NCBI GenBank assembly: GCA_028277985.1
Contig: JANQFG010000096.1
Location: forward strand, 46,125 to 110,124
Direction of reading: 5' to 3'
DNA from: a bacterium
Lineage (GTDB): Bacteria; Desulfobacterota; DSWW01
DNA length: 64,000 bases
Under the pieces are notes generated by a model. The model ran no database searches. It was not told the origin of the DNA and saw nothing but the letters and a program-made list of their open reading frames with translations. The position numbers and the translations under genes are program-made. Shown here piece after piece: positions 57,910-64,000 of this stretch. Each line of letters starts with the position of its first letter. The first letter of the stretch is position 1.

Positions 57910-58964
57910 GCCGCACCCCCATCCTGGGACATGGTTAACATGCTCAGAACAAGCAGCAGGACTTCCAGCAAGGACTCGACGGTCATGGCATGAATCCCGT
58001 CCCGCAAATCTGTGCTTTGTCCCTGGCTGAAGTTCTTTGCGCACGAGCACATGATATCCAATCCCCGAAGAACGACGATCGCTCCAAAATACATCAGCTT
58101 GTATGGATCGACGACCCTTCCAGACATTTCTTGGTACTGCTGAAGGAATTCCGCCTCCGTCATCAGGTGGCTCACAAGACCTTCGTCCGCAGAGCGCCAG
58201 GCTGGGGATAGAGTGAAAGCCAGATCTTCATGGGGATCACCCAGATGAGAGAGTTCCCAGTCGATGACGGCTCCGATTCGGCCGTCTCTGGATATGAAAT
58301 TCCCGATCCTGTAATCCCCGTGCACAACGCACAGTTCGTCGACTTTCGGCGCATTGTGCTTGAGCCAGTTGATACCCAGGGCAATGATCGGATCGGACCG
58401 GTAGCCGGCTCGCGCAATGACCTCTTCGTGCCGTTCGATTTGCCGGAGGAGGGCTCCGCTCTCGTCTCCGGCGGAATCGGGAAAGACCAGGGAACTGTTG
58501 CGCCAGTCAAAATTGTGCGTTTTGACAATGTTGGAAACAAAATCCCGGGCCAGGGTGGGCCTTTCCTGTTCGCTGAACATCGCTTTTGACGGGCGCCGGG
58601 GATCCACGTTACAAACCTCTCCGTCCACTTTTTCCATTGCGTAGAAGGGTCTCTCGAACACCTCCGGGTTCGGTTCGTACCACAGCACTCGTGGAACCGC
58701 GATATCCGCCTCTTTCAGGGCACCCAGCAGGTTGAATTCTTTCGACAAATCGTAGGTTTCCAGAATGCCGCCGGACGGTTCCCTGCGAATCACGATTTCT
58801 TCTGTCATCTCTTCATGATTCCTGGTGTAGGCCAGATCAAGAAAGAACGTATCGGCGGACATGCCCTGCTCCACCCGACTCATTTTCAGAACCTTCAGAT
58901 CCTCGGCGCCCATTTTCTGAGCCAGATACGCTGTCAGATCATCACTCTCCGCAAGAGATCCCAT
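57906..58964 (-). CDS. Aminoglycoside-phosphotransferase-like kinase, copy 1
   Basis: 352 residues. Catalytic HGDYRIGNF (His215-Gly-Asp217, Asn222) and IDWE (Asp235) match the Brenner and DFG-like motifs; EEIVIRREP near residue 57 carries the N-lobe. The family includes acyl-CoA-dehydrogenase-associated (ACAD10-like) kinases and choline/homoserine kinases. AGGAG lies 8 bases before ATG 58964. It is one of two related kinases; substrate not readable, although neighbours suggest a hydroxylated lipid or steroid. Confidence 0.85.
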   Translation of the reverse strand: MGSLAESDDLTAYLAQKMGAEDLKVLKMSRVEQGMSADTFFLDLAYTRNHEEMTEEIVIRREPSGGILETYDLSKEFNLLGALKEADIAVPRVLWYEPNPEVFERPFYAMEKVDGEVCNVDPRRPSKAMFSEQERPTLARDFVSNIVKTHNFDWRNSSLVFPDSAGDESGALLRQIERHEEVIARAGYRSDPIIALGINWLKHNAPKVDELCVVHGDYRIGNFISRDGRIGAVIDWELSHLGDPHEDLAFTLSPAWRSADEGLVSHLMTEAEFLQQYQEMSGRVVDPYKLMYFGAIVVLRGLDIMCSCAKNFSQGQSTDLRDGIHAMTVESLLEVLLLVLSMLTMSQDGGAA

Positions 58965-59029
58965 CTATTCTGCTCCTGTTTCCGTCAGCTAGCAGTGGAA
59001 GGAATCTTCAAGGGACGAGCAGCATCGCC

Positions 59030-60142
59030 TCACCCCAGGTCCTGCATCCTTTCCATCAACCGATCCTCGAAGAAGCCCCACATTGACCTTGTCGCTTCCA
59101 GCTGGGCAGGGGAAAAGATGCGAGCACACCCGCACGACATGATCATCGTGAGCCTGTAGAGCATCATCATGCGGTAGTAGTCCCAGTTCTGAACCTTGTA
59201 TCCGCTGATCTCCTCGTATTCGGCCAGCCACTCTTCTTCCGGCGGGATGCCGTCCGGCAGCTTGTCCAGGAACGAGCCGTTCAATTGGTTTGCCAGGCAC
59301 AGATAGGCTAAGTCGGCCTCACGGGAAAGGAGACAACACATCTCCCAATCCAGGACCGCGGCTATCTCCACTCCCCGGAACATGTAGTTACCAAGCTGAG
59401 AGTCTCCGTGGTTGAGAACCGGTTCCTCCAGAGCGGGTTGATTCCGGACCAACCAATCCCACACCGGGCGGAAATCATCCACCCTGTCCGGCAGGCTCGA
59501 CTCGAGCAGATCCCAGTACCAGCTCATATCCCTCTCGACCAGGGTTCTTCCACGTCCCCGATCTCGTAGGAACGCGAGGCCCCGTGCCTGCCAGTCTACT
59601 TCATGGATTCCTGCAATCGTCTTGATCACATTGGACACCATGGCTCTCCGCTCCGACGGGTGGGCCTCGGCAAGGGGACCTTCCTGGAAATAGGCCTGTC
59701 GGGGAACAGCCCCATCCACGTATTCCATTACGAAGGCCGGGACCCCAAGGAATTCTCCTGTCCCGTCCAACCAGCAGGGCCTGGCAATCGGGACGCCCGT
59801 CCCCTGAAGCGCAGCGTGGACTCTGTACATGCTCGGCATGTCGTATTCGTGGAAGCTGCTCTTCGGAGGCGCATATCGAACCACGTAGCGGCGGATCGTG
59901 GGTCCATCACCGAGGTCGAGCTCTGCCGAGAAGACGGCATTTCCGCCGGCCGTGCCTGTTGCCGGTCTCTTCAAATCCTGCACCCCAACCGGTCCCTTGA
60001 CCCCGGGCTGGTGTTCGATGAAGGAAGCCAGTCTCGGGCCCCATGCCTCCAAGTCCATCATCTGCTGCCCATCCCGCGCATCCAACATGAAGTCGCTTGC
60101 GCTTTTCCCCTCTTTCCCCTCTCCTTTCGTTATCGAGCCCAT
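59030..60142 (-). CDS. Aminoglycoside-phosphotransferase-like kinase, copy 2
   Basis: 370 residues. VLNHGDSQLGNYMF (His245-Gly-Asp247, Asn252) and AVLDWEMCCL (Asp265) are the catalytic motifs, and FVMEYVDG is the hinge-like segment of this family. It is about 65 bp upstream of the first kinase on the same strand. The two are diverged in sequence but keep the same motif spacing. GGGGGA lies 6 bases before the ATG. Confidence 0.85.
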   Translation of the reverse strand: MGSITKGEGKEGKSASDFMLDARDGQQMMDLEAWGPRLASFIEHQPGVKGPVGVQDLKRPATGTAGGNAVFSAELDLGDGPTIRRYVVRYAPPKSSFHEYDMPSMYRVHAALQGTGVPIARPCWLDGTGEFLGVPAFVMEYVDGAVPRQAYFQEGPLAEAHPSERRAMVSNVIKTIAGIHEVDWQARGLAFLRDRGRGRTLVERDMSWYWDLLESSLPDRVDDFRPVWDWLVRNQPALEEPVLNHGDSQLGNYMFRGVEIAAVLDWEMCCLLSREADLAYLCLANQLNGSFLDKLPDGIPPEEEWLAEYEEISGYKVQNWDYYRMMMLYRLTMIMSCGCARIFSPAQLEATRSMWGFFEDRLMERMQDLG

Positions 60143-60167
60143 CCTTCTTCCCCCGGGTCCTGTACAG

Positions 60168-61091
60168 TCAAAATTCTATGGGTTCTCCAGGATTCTCGTG
60201 ATATTCCTCATTCGGGTTGATCAGGTATTCATCTACGCCATCGCCCTTCTCTCCGCTTTCAAGGTCAGTGAATTCGGAGAAGTTCTCATGGACCACCGCC
60301 CCGCCACCTTCCTCTCCCATGGGAAGGTAGAGGGTCGAGAATTCCTCTGATTTCAGTCTTCCCACCACCTTCCCGTTCTTGTCATAGCCCGTGAAGATCG
60401 CCGACACGGGCACGCCGTTGACAAACCGTGTATCAGTGACTTCGGTCCGAACGATTCGGGTATTTCCTTCCTTTCTGGACAAGTATCCGGACCCGAACGC
60501 GGATTGCCCAAAGAGGGTACGGAAGATGATCAGTGTCTTGTTCTCAAAATATGCGTGGCAACAATTCCATCCTGTGATCATCCCTTCGTTCCGATATCCC
60601 CACGTATGGTCGCGATCACAAAAGCTTTCAATATGCCGCGATTCGCCGTCTTTGGTGAGCGTACCTCTCGCAATCATCGACTGCCTGTAGTGTTGGACCG
60701 ATAGTGGCGATTCCTCGGTGTTGTTGGGCCTCACCCCTCCGAAGTGAAACACCGGGAAACGTGCTTCGTAATCAAGGTCCATTTGATGATTCGGGCCATT
60801 GAAGGTCACTTTGAACTTCTTGAAGGGCTCTACGACCCGAATCGACAGGGTGCCGTCCGAGGTTTCCTCAAGATCGTTGATATCGATGAGGTTTGAGTAA
60901 GGGAGGACTTCGTCATCCACGATGTAGAGGGCGGAAAAACGACCTTGTTGGGTGTGACGCATCAATGAAATGTGGTGGATTCCCCAGGCTCGGTTCTTTC
61001 TATCAACGAAATTGAAGTAGAAATTCTCTTTCCAGGGCGTCTTCAAATCCTTCGGATAATCCCGGTGGATATACTCTTCTTTCTCCTCCAT
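60168..61091 (-). CDS. CrtC/AttH-like (DUF7065/DUF7064-type) protein, copy 2
   Basis: 307 residues from ATG 61091 (GGAGGG upstream; ATG 61100 is too close to it). Shared with the copy at 56470: WKENFYFNF, FNGPNHQMDLDYEARF, RDHTWGYRNE and VVHENFSEF. No signal peptide. Divergence from copy 1 is strong, so duplication is old. It lies between the second kinase and the DUF1302 barrel. Confidence 0.68.
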   Translation of the reverse strand: MEEKEEYIHRDYPKDLKTPWKENFYFNFVDRKNRAWGIHHISLMRHTQQGRFSALYIVDDEVLPYSNLIDINDLEETSDGTLSIRVVEPFKKFKVTFNGPNHQMDLDYEARFPVFHFGGVRPNNTEESPLSVQHYRQSMIARGTLTKDGESRHIESFCDRDHTWGYRNEGMITGWNCCHAYFENKTLIIFRTLFGQSAFGSGYLSRKEGNTRIVRTEVTDTRFVNGVPVSAIFTGYDKNGKVVGRLKSEEFSTLYLPMGEEGGGAVVHENFSEFTDLESGEKGDGVDEYLINPNEEYHENPGEPIEF

Positions 61092-61161
61092 GGGTTTCAT
61101 CCCTCCCGTGTCAGGGTGTCCCCGATCGTCCGGTGCAATGCGGCAGTCTAACGCCTGGGGG

Positions 61162-62724
61162 TCAATTCAACAAGTAGCTCAGGATGAACGTGATCTGGTC
61201 CCGGTCCCGGAAGACGCCGAATCCGGTCATGTTCCCGACGATTCCGCTGTACTGAATCATGAACCGGAATGGCTCGAAGTTGTAATTCACCGAGGGCTGG
61301 AACATCCAGACTCCCCGCGTGTCATACGCCACGACCAGCTGTGGGATGATATCGCCACCGGAGAAGTCGCTGGTCATGAGAAAAGTGAAGATGCTCTCCA
61401 CTTCCTTCACGGACGTGTACTTGTTCGAGTCCGGGTACAGCGCGGCGGGCAGAGCCATGCGCTCGTCATAGTCCTGGTACCATGTCCCAAAGTACTGCAT
61501 GGAGACCATGAATGTTCTCTTCTTGTTCAAGGGTCGTATCCAGACGTTCTTGTCGAGCCCGATCACCCATCTGAAGACGTCCTTCTTCGGTATGCTCCCG
61601 TTCGCGGGCAGACCCGGCAAGCCGGGAATGGGAAAAGGAAAAGGAATCAGGGGCGCGTTGATGTCCGGGATGAAGACCGGCTCGTCCCAGAACCAGGCCA
61701 ACTCGGTCCGCACGATCACATCCGTCTGCTCCTGCCAGAAGCTCAGCGAAGCCCCGGTAACCTGTACATCCGGATAGCTGACCTGCAGTTCCGCATCGAG
61801 AGGATTCGCTCCTACGTCCAAGCGCAGGGTCTGAGTGTCGAGATAGCTCCTGTAATGAGCAATGGTGAAGCTGTAGTTATCGAACAACATGCCCATTAAT
61901 CTGCCTCCCCACCGACTGTTCGACATCGTCTTGCTCGGGGTAAGGGTGACTGCCGGTATCGGTGCCTCGGGCTGAGGGGCCGCGTACGCGGTACCCGTCG
62001 GTGCCAGGGGGGCAACGCGGGAATCCAAATTGCCCGGCACCCAGAAGCCTTCCACTGTCAGGGTCGAGACAGGCCCTACCCTACCGAAATTGTAGCTCCC
62101 TCGGAGCATCCACAACGGGATGCGCCGATCGTCGATATCCTCGAATACACCTCCAAAGGTGTTGTCCATCGGATTTATGCCGTCCAACAACCGGAAAACG
62201 TCCGTCTCCCCCCACGCCAGGTTCTGCTTTCCGATTCGGAAGAACATGGGCCCACGGGACAGGTCCAGATACGCCTCCCACAGATCGTATGACTGCTTGA
62301 AGTTGTCGATGTTCTCCTTGTCCCGGTCCCGAACGTCCTGGAAGGCTGTCGGCCCCACGTTGTAAACCGCTTCATACATGAACCGTCCCACGAGGTGGTA
62401 CTTCGCCCTTATCTTGAGCACCTTCAGGGGGTAAAGGATGTCAAGTTGTTTGGTCAGCCGCTTGAGGTCATGGTTGATCTCGATCATGGCCAGGTTCCGC
62501 CACTGGACCATGTTTCCCACCTTTATGTCGGCCGGTTGTGTGAACCCGTCCGAGTCCTGGAGCCGGATCGACACCCGGGTCTGGGCCCTGCCGAGGACCT
62601 CCAGGGTTTTCCTCTTGTCTATATCCACGGCCTCTGACCCCTGAACAAATACGATAAGCAACACGGCACAAAGAAACGTTGAAAGGACCCTTTTTCTTCG
62701 AAGAACCCGCCTTCTCCATCCCAT
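61162..62724 (-). CDS. DUF1302 outer-membrane beta-barrel protein
   Basis: 520 residues with a signal peptide (RVLSTFLCAVLLIVFVQGSEA). DUF1302 blocks: LWEAYLDLSRGPMFFRIGKQNLAWGETDVFRLLDGINP segments, SYNFGRVGPVSTLTVEGF, and a C-terminus of alternating residues ending FILSYLLN, as outer-membrane barrels do. A hydrophobic PFPFPIPGLPGLP loop is Pro-rich. ATG 62724 has AAGGGAAAATCC; a GTG at 62739 is also possible. DUF1302 proteins are usually next to DUF1329 and RND/MMPL exporters. It is flanked directly by the second DUF1329 copy. Confidence 0.85.
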   Translation of the reverse strand: MGWRRRVLRRKRVLSTFLCAVLLIVFVQGSEAVDIDKRKTLEVLGRAQTRVSIRLQDSDGFTQPADIKVGNMVQWRNLAMIEINHDLKRLTKQLDILYPLKVLKIRAKYHLVGRFMYEAVYNVGPTAFQDVRDRDKENIDNFKQSYDLWEAYLDLSRGPMFFRIGKQNLAWGETDVFRLLDGINPMDNTFGGVFEDIDDRRIPLWMLRGSYNFGRVGPVSTLTVEGFWVPGNLDSRVAPLAPTGTAYAAPQPEAPIPAVTLTPSKTMSNSRWGGRLMGMLFDNYSFTIAHYRSYLDTQTLRLDVGANPLDAELQVSYPDVQVTGASLSFWQEQTDVIVRTELAWFWDEPVFIPDINAPLIPFPFPIPGLPGLPANGSIPKKDVFRWVIGLDKNVWIRPLNKKRTFMVSMQYFGTWYQDYDERMALPAALYPDSNKYTSVKEVESIFTFLMTSDFSGGDIIPQLVVAYDTRGVWMFQPSVNYNFEPFRFMIQYSGIVGNMTGFGVFRDRDQITFILSYLLN

Positions 62725-62781
62725 GGATTTTCCCTTCACATGTCTGTTTCGTGGGAGTCCGCGCTCTTCTCCTGTTCAGTC

Positions 62782-64000
62782 CTACTTGCAGAATTTCTGA
62801 AACCCAGCCAGCGAGAAGTCGTCCTGCTCCATCTCTGCGTGAAAGGTCCAGATGTCCGCCGGGGTCATCCCTCTGATGATGGTCGCATGATCCGTGCGCT
62901 CATCGATCGCCAGTTGATCCATTGAGGCCGTGAGTTGCACGTCCTTGTCTTTGCTCTCGAAGCAGGCATGGGCCTGCAAAACCATCTTCCAATATCGGCC
63001 GGCCTTGTCATTGATGACCTTAAAGGCCGGAACGAATGCCTCCGAGTCGAGCCAAAGCTCCTGAGGCCCGTAATTGTAATACGGATCCTTTGGTTTCATT
63101 TTGATCACATACGCAGGGTGCTTCACCCAAACCCAGTTCACGGGTGCCCAGGGTGCTCCTTGCCACCCCTCCTTCTTGTACCCGTAAACGAATTCTTTCA
63201 CCCCTTCAGTCGTTTCCCACTCCCCCTCGTCATTCCGAACGATGCGTCCCGTAACGGACTCAGCAAACGGCAGGACTGCTTCCTGTTTCCCCACCAGGCT
63301 CCACTCCATAGATGTCACCTTCCCGTCAAAGCAACTCGTATCATCGACCGAGAAATCGGATCCGAACAATGCGTCCGATCGGTTCCCAGGGCTCATTCGT
63401 CGCACCCTCCGGATCGCAGGGACGTAACCGAATGTATTGTCCTCTTTCTGAGGATCCATGTAGCGCCAGGTCATGATCGCCGTCCCCGCGATGTCATAAG
63501 GGCTTGCGACGCGCGCAATCTGATACTTTATCATTCTGTCCGGATTGCGTTCCGTTACGGACTTCGGGTTTCCATCCATCACCATCTGATACAGTCTTCC
63601 CTTCTGGGTTCGAAGATAGCCCGAACGGTCCAGAAACGGGGTTTGGAAGGAATTGCGGAGGTTACCAAGAATGTAAGCGACATACTCGCGGGAGTACATG
63701 ATCTTCGTGGCCGCGTCAGGATCATCCGGATCGATTTCCGGAAAGGGAAGACCGATGACTCCTTTTGCCCGCTTGCCCGAGGCAGTTTCGATGATCCAGT
63801 CGTCCTCGTTCAGACCATATTTACCAACGTTCGCCACCATTGCATCCTTGGCAAACCTGGGAAAGCATTCACGGGTCTTGTATTCCTTATCCTCTATGTT
63901 GAGGATGAACTCACCCCGCTTCACCATCTCGAGGAACTTCTCGGGAACCATCCCCTGGACCTTCTCCCAGTTCGTCTTGTCGATCACATCGCCGGGAGCA
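62782..64000 (-). CDS. DUF1329 protein (copy 2), partial at right edge
   Basis: At least 406 residues with the same block order as the copy at 52271 (DVIDKTNWEKV, FPFPEIDPDDPDAATKI, SPYDIAG, RRVRRMSPGNRSD, PYYNYGPQELW, DDFSLAGFQKFCK). The reading frame runs on through the window edge, so the signal peptide is outside. It is directly upstream of the DUF1302 barrel. The two DUF1329 proteins are clear paralogues. Confidence 0.85.
   Translation of the reverse strand, partial: APGDVIDKTNWEKVQGMVPEKFLEMVKRGEFILNIEDKEYKTRECFPRFAKDAMVANVGKYGLNEDDWIIETASGKRAKGVIGLPFPEIDPDDPDAATKIMYSREYVAYILGNLRNSFQTPFLDRSGYLRTQKGRLYQMVMDGNPKSVTERNPDRMIKYQIARVASPYDIAGTAIMTWRYMDPQKEDNTFGYVPAIRRVRRMSPGNRSDALFGSDFSVDDTSCFDGKVTSMEWSLVGKQEAVLPFAESVTGRIVRNDEGEWETTEGVKEFVYGYKKEGWQGAPWAPVNWVWVKHPAYVIKMKPKDPYYNYGPQELWLDSEAFVPAFKVINDKAGRYWKMVLQAHACFESKDKDVQLTASMDQLAIDERTDHATIIRGMTPADIWTFHAEMEQDDFSLAGFQKFCK

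Noticed and set aside
1..64000. tRNA, rRNA, integrase, IS transposase or phage genes
   Set aside because: None with recognisable motifs was seen on either strand; the REP-like element at 45771 is the only mobile-DNA-like trace.

Overview
The window is about 64 kb of GC-rich chromosomal DNA from a bacterium. There are no rRNA or tRNA genes, phage genes, transposases or CRISPR arrays. The gene content suggests a free-living Gram-negative of the deltaproteobacterial (Desulfobacterota-like) type. The evidence is outer-membrane DUF1302/DUF1329 proteins, a MopE-type DxDxDG surface protein with a C-terminal membrane anchor, a dockerin-bearing giant exoprotein, a DUF362 protein, a B12/radical-SAM protein, and promoters of TTGACA/TATAAT type. 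The taxonomic call is inference.

Layout. 1-13.9 kb holds mixed metabolic and regulatory genes: a PAS sensor (cut by the left edge) behind a GST-like protein, an amidohydrolase, a UbiG-like methyltransferase, an ECF sigma factor with a cysteine tail followed by a small Cys protein, IlvE, an MBL-fold hydrolase, an SDR epimerase, a DUF362 protein, a small Cys-rich protein, a DEDD-type nuclease, and an AT-richer repeat-built surface protein. 14.1-23.5 kb is a compact minus-strand operon: fatty-acyl-AMP ligase, SAM methyltransferase, two class-III aminotransferases, a PYROXD2/phytoene-desaturase-like flavoprotein, a membrane protein and a sulfatase. Three of its junctions are overlapping stop/start codons, and it lies opposite an acyl carrier protein gene. 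It looks like an unusual acyl-amine or lipid pathway. 24-29.7 kb carries an MBL hydrolase with an SDR epimerase, a second small Cys-rich protein, a small exported protein, and a split transketolase with a zinc alcohol dehydrogenase.

30.3-45.5 kb is two giant exported proteins (2095 and 2959 residues) 10 bp apart. The first has dockerin, PKD, Ig-like and beta-propeller regions. The second ends in five Gly-rich modules arranged A-B-A-B-A, with a DNA period of about 1.84 kb. 46-53 kb has a YtcJ-like amidohydrolase, a MetE/UroD-like protein, Tex and an RdgC-like protein.

52.3-64 kb (right edge cut) is a locus with duplicated components: two DUF1329 proteins around a DUF1302 outer-membrane barrel, two aminoglycoside-phosphotransferase-like kinases and two CrtC/AttH-like (DUF7065/7064-type) proteins, plus a coiled-coil protein, a flavoprotein and a B12/radical-SAM enzyme. 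By analogy with known DUF1302/DUF1329 pairs, it probably handles a hydrophobic compound such as a steroid or long-chain lipid at the envelope.
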